The notes beneath the pieces are model-generated. The model searched no databases. It was not told the origin of the DNA and saw nothing but the letters and a program-made list of their open reading frames with translations. This document shows positions 24,943 through 33,516 of a stretch of DNA of 64,000 bases, piece by piece (position 1 is the stretch's first letter; every line of letters begins with the position of its first letter). The translations under genes were made by a program, and so were the position numbers. Source of the DNA: Desulfitobacterium_A nosdiversum (GTDB lineage: Bacteria; Bacillota; Desulfitobacteriia; Desulfitobacteriales; Desulfitobacteriaceae); the NCBI RefSeq assembly GCF_049860565.1, contig NZ_CP172056.1, forward strand, positions 2,232,001 to 2,296,000, read 5' to 3'.

Positions 24943-26267
24943 ATGTTTGGCAAAATGAAGTGGGGCATTCATCCGAATACCCACAAAGCACCAACGGAAG
25001 GGAAAGCCATTGAAAGCCATGAATTGCCGGGTAAAGTCATTCTTCCTATTCGCCAGCACATTGGTGCGCCATGCGTACCTATTGTTAAAAAGGGCGACCA
25101 GGTTAAGAAGGGACAACTTATTGCCTCGGCCAGCGGACCAGTATCCAGTAATGTTCATGCCACAATTTCGGGAACAGTTGTTGATGTTTCTGACCAACCC
25201 CATCCATCCTTGGGAAAATGTTTAGCCATTATCATCGAAAACGACGGGTTAGATGAGTGGGAAGAAGGGCTTCTGAAAGAACGCCAGTGGGAAAAACTCA
25301 GTAAAGAAGAAATGCTTGAGATCATTAAAAATGCGGGTATTGTAGGACTTGGCGGAGCAACGTTCCCTGTGCATATTAAACTCAATCCGCCCAAAGATAA
25401 TCCGATAGATACTTTGATTATCAATGCAGCAGAATGTGAGCCGTTTTTAACCGCTGACCACAGGATTATGCTCGAAGAGTCAGAGCGCATCATTACGGGG
25501 ATTTTAATGATCCAAAAAATCCTTGGCGTCGATCGGGTGATCGTCGGTATCGAGGACAACAAAATGAATGCCGTTCAAGCGATGAAAGAGGCGGCAGCAG
25601 AGCGAAACTTGAAGTCGTTGCTGTTCCCACACGATATCCTCATGGATCGGAAAAAATGTTGATTAAAACCCTCCTCAATCGTGAAGTTCCTTCCGGTAAA
25701 CTCCCCATGAGTGTCGGTGTAGTCGTTCAGAATGTCGGCACAGCGATGGCAATCTGTGATGCGGTTAGAAACGGTATCCCTCTGATTGAAAGAATTGTTA
25801 CCGTGAGTGGGAGTGCCATTCAAGAACCCAAAAACTTAAGGCTTCGGATTGGAACTCCTTTCGCCGCAGCAATCGAACAGTGCGGTGGTTTAAAGAGTGC
25901 TCCTGAAAAATTGATTATGGGCGGCCCTTTTATGGGAATGACGCAGTATACCACTGAAGTCCCGATCATTAAAGGAACGAATGGTATTCTGGCTTTTACT
26001 GAAGAAGAAATCAATGATGGACCGGAATCTCCGTGTATTCGCTGCGGCCGATGCCTTGAAGGCTGCCCGATGGGTTTGAACCCAAGCATGCTGAGTATTC
26101 TTGGCGAAAGAGGGTTAGTTGACGAAGCGATTAGCGAATATCATTTGCTTGATTGCATGGAATGCGGCTGCTGCAGTTTTATCTGTCCGGCTAAACGAAA
26201 GATTGTTCATTATATTCGGTATGCTAAGAAAATGTCGGCTCTTTCTGCGCAAAAGGGAGGGAAATAA
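24943..26267 (+). pseudogene. rnfC: RnfC, soluble NADH-dehydrogenase subunit of Rnf (frameshifted)
   Basis: RnfC binds FMN, NADH and two 4Fe-4S clusters and feeds electrons from or to NADH. The first half (to 25662) holds the biotinyl-like N-terminus and GLGGATFPVHIK; the second half (frame open from 25656) holds CIRCGRCLEGC and CMECGCCSFIC. One base is missing near CTTGAAGTCG (25608-25616). A single inserted base restores VVAVPTRYPHGSEKMLIKT and gives the normal length of about 442 residues. All neighbours are intact, so a sequencing error is likely, but a real lesion cannot be excluded. Confidence 0.9.
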
Positions 26268-27257
26268 ATGAGCACTGAAATTCAGGTACAACCCAATAAA
26301 ATGATTGTATCCTCCTCACCGCACATGTTTGACAATACCTCGATTCCCAAAATTATGTGGACGGTTGTCCTTGCCCTTATACCGGCAGTTATCTTTGCCA
26401 TTTATCATTTCGGAATTCCAGCCCTGCAAACTTTAACCACAGGAAGTATTTCCGCTGTTGTCTTTGAAGCTGTTGCCCAAAAAGTTTTGCGTAAACCCAT
26501 TACGATTAAAGACGGCAGTGCCTTCTTATGCGGTCTCCTGATGGCAATGACTTTACCGCCGGCAGTTCCGCTTTTTGTGCCGATTGTCGGTTCGTTCATT
26601 GCGATCGTTGTGGCCAAGCATTCGATGGGCGGATTAGGCTTTAATATTTTTAATCCCGCGCATATCGGCAGGGCTGCATTAATGGCTTCGTGGCCTGTTC
26701 TGATGACCACCTGGACGAATGTTTCGACGAAGGTGGATACGTTTACCAGTGCTACACCGCTTAATATTTTAAAACAACAAGGGTATGATGAATTAATTCA
26801 CCTCTTCGGAAGCCAGCAACAAATGTATAAGTCGTTATTTTTCGGCTTGAGAAATGGCAGCATTGGCGAGACATCGGTTCTCTTGCTGCTTATCGGCGGT
26901 CTTGTCCTTATTTATAAAAAATATGTGGACTGGGTTGTTCCTGTATCGATGATTGGTACAGTAGCTGTGCTCACTTGGATTTTTGGACCCCACGGATTAT
27001 TTACAGGAGATCCTCTTTTTCATATTATGGCAGGCGGTCTGATGATTGGGGCCTTTTTCATGGCTACAGACATGGTCACAACTCCAATTACCCGCAAAGG
27101 AAAGGTTATCTTTGCGGCAGGCTGCGGCTTGATTACGGTTCTGATCCGGCTTGTCGGAGGATACCCTGAAGGAGTGTGCTATTCCATCCTCCTCATGAAC
27201 AGTGTAACCCCTTTGATTGATCGTTTCATTCAACCTGTTCGATATGGAAGGAAGTGA
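26268..27257 (+). CDS. rnfD: RnfD, membrane subunit of Rnf complex
   Basis: A 329-residue polytopic subunit with about ten helices. The probable covalent FMN site is the threonine in FTSATPLN near residue 162, attached by ApbE. It starts with no gap after rnfC, as the stop codon and ATG abut. RnfD is related to NqrB and forms the core of the ion-translocating part. The motif has S instead of G before the A-T pair, as in some clostridial members. Confidence 0.94.
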   Translation: MSTEIQVQPNKMIVSSSPHMFDNTSIPKIMWTVVLALIPAVIFAIYHFGIPALQTLTTGSISAVVFEAVAQKVLRKPITIKDGSAFLCGLLMAMTLPPAVPLFVPIVGSFIAIVVAKHSMGGLGFNIFNPAHIGRAALMASWPVLMTTWTNVSTKVDTFTSATPLNILKQQGYDELIHLFGSQQQMYKSLFFGLRNGSIGETSVLLLLIGGLVLIYKKYVDWVVPVSMIGTVAVLTWIFGPHGLFTGDPLFHIMAGGLMIGAFFMATDMVTTPITRKGKVIFAAGCGLITVLIRLVGGYPEGVCYSILLMNSVTPLIDRFIQPVRYGRK

Positions 27258-27265
27258 TCTGACCC

Positions 27266-27832
27266 ATGAATGCAGAGAATGCCGCTAAAAATAACAGTGT
27301 CTTAAAAATTGCGTTAAACCTTGCCGGAGCATGTGTGATCTCGGGAATTATCATTGCGGTTATTTATTTTCTAACGATTGATATTGCCAATCAAAAAGAA
27401 ATCGAGTTGCGGAATCTTTCGCTGAAGAGCTTAGTTGCGGAAGCAGATAAATATACGCCGATTGATGGAAAGACAGACTGGTACACGGCCTCCCAGGGAG
27501 GAAAGGTCATTGCTTATGTCGTTCCTTCGGAAAGTAAAGGATATGGCGGTACGATCAAGATGTTGGTCGCTGTTGGGCCGGATAATAAGGTCATTAAATA
27601 CACAATTCTGAGTGCCAGTGAAACCCCGGGATTAGGGGATAAGGCCTCGAAGCCGGCCTTTTCCGATCAGTTTGCCGGTAAGACGGTTGATAACCTGAAA
27701 GTAACGAAGGATCCGAGTGACAAAGAAGATATTCAGGCGATCAGCGGTGCAACAATATCCTCCAAAGCGGTAACCTTAGCTGTGAAGAATGCGGTCGATG
27801 AAGTCAGCAAATTTGCGAAAGGAGGAAATTGA
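27266..27832 (+). CDS. rnfG: RnfG, FMN-carrying subunit of Rnf complex
   Basis: A 188-residue protein with one N-terminal membrane helix (about 14-36) and an extracytoplasmic FMN-binding domain. The flavinylation motif ISGATISSKAV near residue 160 carries the threonine to which ApbE attaches FMN. Electrons pass through it in the Rnf chain. It starts 8 bases after rnfD. Confidence 0.94.
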   Translation: MNAENAAKNNSVLKIALNLAGACVISGIIIAVIYFLTIDIANQKEIELRNLSLKSLVAEADKYTPIDGKTDWYTASQGGKVIAYVVPSESKGYGGTIKMLVAVGPDNKVIKYTILSASETPGLGDKASKPAFSDQFAGKTVDNLKVTKDPSDKEDIQAISGATISSKAVTLAVKNAVDEVSKFAKGGN

Positions 27833-27833
27833 G

Positions 27834-28460
27834 ATGAAGGAGCTCTGGAAAATATTTTCCAAAGGACTGGTTCTGGAAAATCCAATCTTTGTCTTAGCTT
27901 TAAGCCTTTGTCCAGCTCTTGCGGTAACTACGTCTGTTATCAACGCTTTAACTATGGGGCTTTCCGTAACCTTTGTTATGTCGATGAACAATTTAGTTGT
28001 CTCCATCACACGGAAGTGGGTTAATGCTAAGGTGCGTGTGCCGATTTATATCACGTCGATTGCTACGATTGTCACGGTTGTTGAATTATTATTAAAGGCA
28101 TTTTTGCCGCTGCTTTATAAAGATTTAGGAATTTATCTTCAACTTATCGTTGTATTTGCAATTATTCTTGCAAGAGCTGAAGTCTTTGCGTCTAAGAATT
28201 CACCGGTTCCGTCGTTCGTGGATGGGTTTGGCATGGGCATGGGTTTTACTTTATCCATGGTCATCGTCGGTACCATAAGAGAGTTGATCGGCAATGGCAG
28301 TATTCTGGGAATCAATGTACTTGGCCAGGCTTATCAACCGGCATTGATTATGATTCTGCCCCCGGGTGCGTTTATTTTTATTGGCTATCTGGTCGCAAGC
28401 TTTAAAATCTTGAATGAGCATTTGGAAAAACGTCAAAAAGCAAGGGGTGAGACCGTATGA
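27834..28460 (+). CDS. rnfE: RnfE, membrane subunit of Rnf complex
   Basis: A 208-residue protein with six hydrophobic helices, of the RnfA/RnfE/NqrDE pair. It contains the LCPALAVTTSV motif, typical of the inverted-topology pair that binds an intramembrane Fe-S cluster. I take the ATG at 27834, which has AGGAGG upstream, and reject the in-frame ATG at 27789 that would extend into rnfG. It overlaps rnfA by an ATGA. Confidence 0.94.
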   Translation: MKELWKIFSKGLVLENPIFVLALSLCPALAVTTSVINALTMGLSVTFVMSMNNLVVSITRKWVNAKVRVPIYITSIATIVTVVELLLKAFLPLLYKDLGIYLQLIVVFAIILARAEVFASKNSPVPSFVDGFGMGMGFTLSMVIVGTIRELIGNGSILGINVLGQAYQPALIMILPPGAFIFIGYLVASFKILNEHLEKRQKARGETV

Positions 28461-29035
28461 ACGAATATTTACTCCTCTTTATCGGCGCGGTTATTGTTAA
28501 TAACTTTGTATTAACCCGTTTCCTCGGTCTGTGTATTTTTTTCGGGGTATCCAAGAATCTGAATGCCTCTATCGGGATGGGGATGGCGGTGACTTCTGTT
28601 ATTACGTTAAGTTCGATGTTCGCTTGGATGGTTTACCATTTTATATTGGTTCCGCTTAACGTCACGTTTTTAACAACGATTGTTTTTGTCCTTTTGATTG
28701 CCAGCTTTGTTCAGCTGCTGGAAATGGTGATCAAGAAATATGCTCCTGCTTTATACAAGATGTGGGGAATTTACTTGCTCCTCATCGCTACGAACTGTGT
28801 TGTTCTTGGAGTCCCCTTGATCAACGTTGAATCCAATTTCTCCTTTTTAAAAAGCTTGGTTAACGCTGTTGGATCGGGTGTTGGTTTTGCTGTTGCCATT
28901 ATCCTGATGGCAAGCTTAAGGGAAAAATTAAGACTGGCGGATGTACCGAAATCACTGGAAGGATTGGGAATTGCATTTATCCTTGCAGGCTGTCTGTCCC
29001 TCTCATTTTTCGGTTTTTCCGGAATGATTAAATAG
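28457..29035 (+). CDS. rnfA: RnfA, membrane subunit of Rnf complex
   Basis: A 192-residue membrane protein with six helices. The N-terminal VNNFVLTRFLGLC motif contains the conserved Cys for the shared intramembrane Fe-S cluster, the counterpart being in RnfE. Forms the ion channel pair with RnfE. Coupled to rnfE by ATGA overlap. Confidence 0.94.
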   Translation: MNEYLLLFIGAVIVNNFVLTRFLGLCIFFGVSKNLNASIGMGMAVTSVITLSSMFAWMVYHFILVPLNVTFLTTIVFVLLIASFVQLLEMVIKKYAPALYKMWGIYLLLIATNCVVLGVPLINVESNFSFLKSLVNAVGSGVGFAVAIILMASLREKLRLADVPKSLEGLGIAFILAGCLSLSFFGFSGMIK

Positions 29036-29055
29036 GGAAGGGTAGGGATAAACGC

Positions 29056-29889
29056 ATGAATACAGTAATTAACATTATCGCAGTAATGGGCTTAGTTGGG
29101 TTATTCTTCGGACTCGTTCTCGCCTTTGCCAACAAAAAACTCGCGATGGAAATGAATCCTTTGATTCATAAAGTTGAGGATGTTTTGCCCAAAGGGCAAT
29201 GCGGATCCTGCGGCTATGCGGGATGCCAGGCTTACGCTGAGGCTGTTGTCTTAAATGATGATGTTCCGGTAAACCTCTGTATCCCCGGTAAAAAAGCCGT
29301 CGCGGATAAAGTGGCTGAGTTGACGGGAAAAGTTGCGGCAGAAGTCGAGGCAAGAGTGGCTCATGTGAAATGCACCAATCCGATCAGTACTTCCGGAAAG
29401 AAATTTATCTATACCGGGGTTCAGGACTGTATTGCAGCTAATTTGCTGCAGTCAGGTCCTAAAGAGTGTGAATATGGATGTATCGGTTTAGGAACATGTG
29501 TCAAGCAATGCAAGTTTGATGCCCTTACTCTGAATGAACAGGGGCTGCCCGTTGTGGACAAAGCAAAATGCACGGGCTGCGGCAGTTGTGAAGCAGTATG
29601 TCCGAAAGCCGTTATCAAGATGATCCCTGTGGATGCTCATGTTGCAGTTTCCTGTAATTCACACGATAAAGGAGCGGTTGCACGGAAGTATTGCTCTACA
29701 GCCTGTATCGGATGCGGCTTATGTAAAAAACAATGTGCGTATGAGGCCATTCAAATGGAAAATAATCTGGCGGTTGTCGATCCCTATGTATGTATGGAAA
29801 AATGCTCAGAGCAGGTTTGTTTGGGAAAATGCCCGACGAAGGCAATCCAAGCCTGTACAGTCGTTGCTTTAAAATTGAAAGCCGTTTAA
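29056..29889 (+). CDS. rnfB: RnfB, ferredoxin-accepting Fe-S subunit
   Basis: A 277-residue Fe-S protein with one N-terminal helix (about 5-26). The 4Fe-4S domain CGSCGYAGCQAYAEA is near residue 52, followed by ferredoxin-like clusters CTGCGSCEAVC, CIGCGLCKKQC and a C-terminal CSEQVCLGKC. It accepts electrons from reduced ferredoxin. It is the last gene of the clostridial-order rnfCDGEAB operon. The organisation is complete apart from the rnfC frameshift. Confidence 0.94.
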   Translation: MNTVINIIAVMGLVGLFFGLVLAFANKKLAMEMNPLIHKVEDVLPKGQCGSCGYAGCQAYAEAVVLNDDVPVNLCIPGKKAVADKVAELTGKVAAEVEARVAHVKCTNPISTSGKKFIYTGVQDCIAANLLQSGPKECEYGCIGLGTCVKQCKFDALTLNEQGLPVVDKAKCTGCGSCEAVCPKAVIKMIPVDAHVAVSCNSHDKGAVARKYCSTACIGCGLCKKQCAYEAIQMENNLAVVDPYVCMEKCSEQVCLGKCPTKAIQACTVVALKLKAV

Positions 29890-29953
29890 AAGCCTGCCTG
29901 AATTAATGGTATAATCCAAGTATTGCATCGCATCCTATAGTAAGGAGGATTTT

Positions 29954-31000
29954 ATGAAAAACCTGAGGAACATTCTTCTTATTATAAGCGTTATTACCGT
30001 ACTCCTCTTTACGACAGCTTGCGGGATCAGTCAAAATGAGCCCGTTCAAACTGAGGATTTTGCGATGGGAACCATTATTGATCAGAAGGTGTATGGGGGC
30101 CAGGCACAAAAAGCTTCAGCCGAGGTTTCTCAGAAAATTAAGGATTTAGATGCTTTGCTAACGATCAGTCAACCCGGCGGAGATGTTAACAAGCTCAATG
30201 ATAACGCAGGTAAAGGGTACGTAGAATTAAACTCGGAAACCATTAGTATTTTGAAAAGTGCACGTAAGATTTCAGACTTAAGCAGCGGGGCTGCCTTGGA
30301 TATAACAGTAGCCCCGCTTGTTAAAGCCTGGGGAATAGGAACAGAGCATGCGCAGGTTCCTGCACCTGAGACGATTAAACGGCTTCTTCCTTTGGTAAAT
30401 TATCGAGATGTTGAAATTGATGAAGCTGCAAATCAGGTTCGTTTGCTTAAAACGGGTGAAATGGTGGATCTCGGAGGAATTGCCAAAGGCTATGCCGGTG
30501 ATGCTGCGCTTGAAATCTATAAGAAAAACGGAGTGACTTCAGCTTTCGCCAATTTAGGCGGGAATGTGGTTGTCCTGGGAAACAAACCGGACGGAACTCC
30601 ATGGAGTGTCGGTATTCAAAATCCGCGGGCCCAGAACGGAACGATTGTGGGTGTTGTTCATGTTGCCGATAAAGCCGTTGTCACGTCAGGTGATTATCAG
30701 CGCTATTTCACCCAGGACGGGAAACGCTATTGCCATATTCTTGATCCGCATACGGGTTATCCCGCGGATTCAGGGCTAATGAGCGTGACGGTTGTTACTT
30801 CGTCTTCAACGGATGCTGATGCGCTTTCAAAAGCTTTTGTTTTAGGTTTAGACAAGGGGATGGAGCTTGTCCAGCGTTATGGTAAGGCAGATGCTATTTT
30901 TATAACGAATGATAAAAAGATCTATGTCACCCCGGGACTGCAAGGGAATTTTCAATTAGAGGATGAAACTCATGAATATACGGTTGTTCAAAAAGGGTGA
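29954..31000 (+). CDS. apbE: ApbE, FAD:protein FMN transferase (lipoprotein)
   Basis: A 348-residue lipoprotein with signal peptide and lipobox LFTTACG near residue 23. ApbE transfers FMN from FAD onto threonine in S/T-G-A-T motifs, here RnfG and RnfD. The family motifs MGTIIDQKVYG, GGIAKGYAGD and TSGDYQRYF are visible. It is downstream of rnfB by 64 bases and overlaps the next gene by 29 bases, so it heads a short group that continues with NusG_II, Gx transporter and EcfT-like genes. Confidence 0.94.
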   Translation: MKNLRNILLIISVITVLLFTTACGISQNEPVQTEDFAMGTIIDQKVYGGQAQKASAEVSQKIKDLDALLTISQPGGDVNKLNDNAGKGYVELNSETISILKSARKISDLSSGAALDITVAPLVKAWGIGTEHAQVPAPETIKRLLPLVNYRDVEIDEAANQVRLLKTGEMVDLGGIAKGYAGDAALEIYKKNGVTSAFANLGGNVVVLGNKPDGTPWSVGIQNPRAQNGTIVGVVHVADKAVVTSGDYQRYFTQDGKRYCHILDPHTGYPADSGLMSVTVVTSSSTDADALSKAFVLGLDKGMELVQRYGKADAIFITNDKKIYVTPGLQGNFQLEDETHEYTVVQKG

Positions 31001-31367
31001 TCTGCTCTTAATTTTCGGTATAGGTGTCCTTGCTGTTCTTTTCTTAGGCTGGAATACGTTTGGAGCACGTCTAAGCACCAATCAACAACTCACGGCGGTT
31101 ATTAAGCATAACGGCCAGGTAATTCAACAAATTAATCTGAGCAGCGTTAAAAATCCTGAGACATTGACATTTAATTATGAAGGAATTAGACAGGTTATTG
31201 TGGCAGAAAAGGGACGAATCCGGTTTTCGGAATCGGATTGCCCGGATAAAATTTGTGTCAAAACGGGATGGTTAAACAAACCTGGAGATAAATCCGTATG
31301 TATGCCCGCAAAGGTTGTCATAACTATCGTCGGTGAAAATAAGAAGGTTGACAGTATTGCGTACTGA
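30972..31367 (+). CDS. NusG domain II (NusG_II/DUF1312) membrane protein
   Basis: A 131-residue protein with one N-terminal transmembrane helix (about 9-27) and an extracytoplasmic beta-rich NusG_II domain ending in ESDCPDKICVKTGW and SVCMPAKVVI, with three conserved cysteines. ATG codons at 30963 and 30972 both lie inside apbE; the second has GAGG at better spacing. Such proteins recur next to ApbE and Gx-transporter genes and in flavin-based extracellular electron-transfer loci. Function is not established. Confidence 0.85.
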   Translation: MNIRLFKKGDLLLIFGIGVLAVLFLGWNTFGARLSTNQQLTAVIKHNGQVIQQINLSSVKNPETLTFNYEGIRQVIVAEKGRIRFSESDCPDKICVKTGWLNKPGDKSVCMPAKVVITIVGENKKVDSIAY

Positions 31368-31378
31368 TCAGGAGAGAA

Positions 31379-31903
31379 ATGAATAAGAAAAAAAGAGATG
31401 CTGTTATCATCATTCTCATCTGTAATGCCATCTTAATATCCTTATTGGAACTTGTCATTCCGGTTCCGATTCCAATCCCGGGAGTCAAGCTTGGCCTGGG
31501 TAATATTATCACGGTCATTGCCATTGCTTTTCTCGACTTCAAGGCTGTCCTGCTTATCGTCATTCTAAAATGCCTCGTCGTGGCTGTTCTCAGCAAGGGA
31601 ATAACCATGCTGCCCTTCAGTTTGGCTGGAGGTATTTTAAGCGCCTTAGTTATGGCTGTACTTTATAAAAAGCTGTCTCGCTTTTTAAGCATTAAAGGAA
31701 TTAGTATTGCGGGTGCGATGGCACACAACTTAGCTCAGCTGACGGTTGCCTCATTGATCCTCAAAGAAATTGTCATTATGTATTACCTTCCTATTCTTCT
31801 CATTTCATCAATCATTACGGGTTTAATTACCGGAAGTATTAGTGAATTGACCGTTCGTGAAGTTAAAAGAAGAGAGATCTTTTCTGAAGTGAACGATTCT
31901 TAG
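31379..31903 (+). CDS. Gx transporter family protein (older name: heptaprenyl diphosphate synthase component I)
   Basis: A 174-residue integral membrane protein with five to six helices. The motif PGVKLGLGNIITVIAI and the later AGAMAHNLAQL match the Gx_transp/HepPP_synt_I family. The older name comes from gene neighbourhood; it is predicted to be an ECF-like substrate-binding membrane component. It starts 11 bases after the NusG_II gene, so is in the same operon. Confidence 0.82.
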   Translation: MNKKKRDAVIIILICNAILISLLELVIPVPIPIPGVKLGLGNIITVIAIAFLDFKAVLLIVILKCLVVAVLSKGITMLPFSLAGGILSALVMAVLYKKLSRFLSIKGISIAGAMAHNLAQLTVASLILKEIVIMYYLPILLISSIITGLITGSISELTVREVKRREIFSEVNDS

Positions 31904-31926
31904 CTGATCAAGGAAGTGAACTTGTC

Positions 31927-32682
31927 ATGCTCGAAAATTCAATGGATATAAAATCGAAAAATGTAGAGTTGGATGTTGGCATAAAAGGCATTCTTGCCGT
32001 TCTTCTCATGGCGGCCTCTGCCTTTTGCCAAGGACATCTTGATTTTATAATTTTTTCTTTATATTTACTGGCTGTTACCATACTCTTAAGAAGTGATCTC
32101 CGGTTTATCCTGAAAAACCTGATTTCCTACGGAGTTATTTTTATTTTACCGTATTTTTTGGGTTTGCTTTTATCTTTACTGGCGGGCATGTTTATACCCT
32201 ATACGACATCCATAAATCATTTGCGGGTTACAGAAACCTTGATAAGATTGGGCAAAGTATTTTTTATCTGGTATATCGGCAGCCTGTATTTTTTTACGAC
32301 CCCTTTTGAAGAAATTCTGATCATGCTCAAGACAGTTTTATCTCCTTTGAATGCAATAGGTATTCCTATATTAAAATATTTAAATATGATGATGTGTATA
32401 ATGAATGAACTGACAGAATCAATAAGCCGGTTTAAAATGGATATACTAGAAGAGGTTCGACAAATTTTTAAAAGTCAGCATATAGGATTTAAAGTAAAAA
32501 TCAGCAGTTTAGCTAACATTCTTGTTTCGTTCATCGCAAATTCCTTGCAGAAAACGGATGCTGTTCAAAAGCAGGTTGAAATGATAAAGATTAATGCGTA
32601 TGTCTATAAAATGCGCTTTTCAAAAAACGAAAGCCTGGGAATTTTGAGTTTCATTCTTTTACTTTTCTTTTTAGAAAAGTAG
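31927..32682 (+). CDS. EcfT/CbiQ-like membrane component
   Basis: The 251-residue protein has four to five hydrophobic segments in the first 160 residues and a cytoplasmic C-terminal helical part, resembling EcfT/CbiQ transmembrane coupling subunits. The motifs are weaker than usual and there is no adjacent ATPase gene. Together with the Gx-type protein it may form a modular ECF transporter with ATPases encoded elsewhere. Start ATG with AAGGAAG. It is the last gene before a terminator-like hairpin. Confidence 0.6.
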   Translation: MLENSMDIKSKNVELDVGIKGILAVLLMAASAFCQGHLDFIIFSLYLLAVTILLRSDLRFILKNLISYGVIFILPYFLGLLLSLLAGMFIPYTTSINHLRVTETLIRLGKVFFIWYIGSLYFFTTPFEEILIMLKTVLSPLNAIGIPILKYLNMMMCIMNELTESISRFKMDILEEVRQIFKSQHIGFKVKISSLANILVSFIANSLQKTDAVQKQVEMIKINAYVYKMRFSKNESLGILSFILLLFFLEK

Positions 32683-32772
32683 GGTAACTTTTATGTCAAA
32701 CGGTCATAAAATAGGATGAATAGAAGAGGAATCCTGAGGAATACGAGCGAAAGCGGAGATTTTTTTATACTC

Positions 32773-32814
32773 TTCCCGTATCCTTTTAGGAAATGCGGGA
32801 AATTCTATTTTTTT
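32773..32814 (+). terminator. Terminator-like hairpin before speD promoter
   Basis: TTCCCG (32773-32778) pairs with CGGGAA (32796-32801), with an inner TCCT/AGGA pair, and seven T residues follow at 32808-32814. It directly precedes the -35 box of speD. Confidence 0.55.
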
Positions 32815-32815
32815 G

Positions 32816-32843
32816 TTGACAACCTGCAACTTTATGCTAAAAT
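32816..32843 (+). promoter_or_regulatory. Promoter of speD
   Basis: TTGACA (32816-32821) and TAAAAT (32838-32843), spaced by 16 bases, lie 90 bases upstream of the speD start. Confidence 0.75.
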
Positions 32844-32932
32844 TGTTTTCGATGGGAATTTGGGTCACCGGACGTTCGTTCGGCTCGGATTCCTTCCATT
32901 TTGTAAAAGTAAAAGGGGGCAACGATGACAAA

Positions 32933-33310
32933 ATGAGCAATTGTCTGGGACGTCATGTGTTGGCTGAGATCTATGGTTGTAGTTTCGATGTTCTCAACGA
33001 CAGGGAAAAGGTCGAAACGATCATGGTCAACGCAGCCCTGGAAGCAGGTGCAGAAGTACGTGAAGTTGTATTTCACAAGTTCAGTCCACAAGGAGTCAGC
33101 GGTGTTGTCGTTATTTCAGAATCACATTTAGCCATTCATACGTGGCCGGAACTTGGATATGCAGCTGTAGACGTCTTCACATGCGGGGATCGTGTCAATC
33201 CCTGGGATGCCTGCAATTATTTAACCGAACAATTTAAGGCAGGTCACATGACCGCAACCGAAATGAAACGCGGAATTGTAGAGGATCCAAAGGAAGCGGT
33301 AAATCTTTAG
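32933..33310 (+). CDS. speD: S-adenosylmethionine decarboxylase proenzyme
   Basis: A 125-residue prokaryotic class AdoMet decarboxylase that self-cleaves between Glu63 and Ser64 of ISESHLAIHTWPE to form the pyruvoyl cofactor. His69 and Cys84 (VFTCGD) are conserved. It makes decarboxylated AdoMet for spermidine synthesis. Spermidine synthase is not in the window. The chosen ATG (32933) begins four codons after a tiny out-of-phase ATG-ACA-AAA-TGA at 32925-32936 that overlaps it. Own promoter and terminator, so monocistronic. Confidence 0.95.
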   Translation: MSNCLGRHVLAEIYGCSFDVLNDREKVETIMVNAALEAGAEVREVVFHKFSPQGVSGVVVISESHLAIHTWPELGYAAVDVFTCGDRVNPWDACNYLTEQFKAGHMTATEMKRGIVEDPKEAVNL

Positions 33311-33355
33311 GAGGGATATTTATTTTATTCCAGACTAAGATGTCGGCTAATTAGT

Positions 33356-33385
33356 AGGCCTTGTAACAGATGAGTTGCAAGGTCT
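33356..33385 (+). terminator. Terminator after speD
   Basis: AGGCCTTGTAAC (33356-33367) pairs with GTTGCAAGGTCT (33374-33385) with two G-T pairs. The T-tract is short. An orphan AGGAGGG with no start codon overlaps the speD stop. Confidence 0.6.
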
Positions 33386-33454
33386 ATTACTTTTGGGGAT
33401 ATTATTTTATCCGCATGTAAAAAATATGTCATATTGAGTCTGATAAGCACTTCT

Positions 33455-33483
33455 TTGCAGGAATTTGCAATTATCTATAGAAT
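33455..33483 (+). promoter_or_regulatory. Promoter of menaquinone/Tat operon
   Basis: TTGCAG (33455-33460) and TAGAAT (33478-33483) have a 17-base spacer and lie about 40 bases upstream of the first gene of the operon. Confidence 0.65.
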
Positions 33484-33516
33484 AATACTTGAGTTACGCT
33501 CAAAAGTTAAGGAGAG

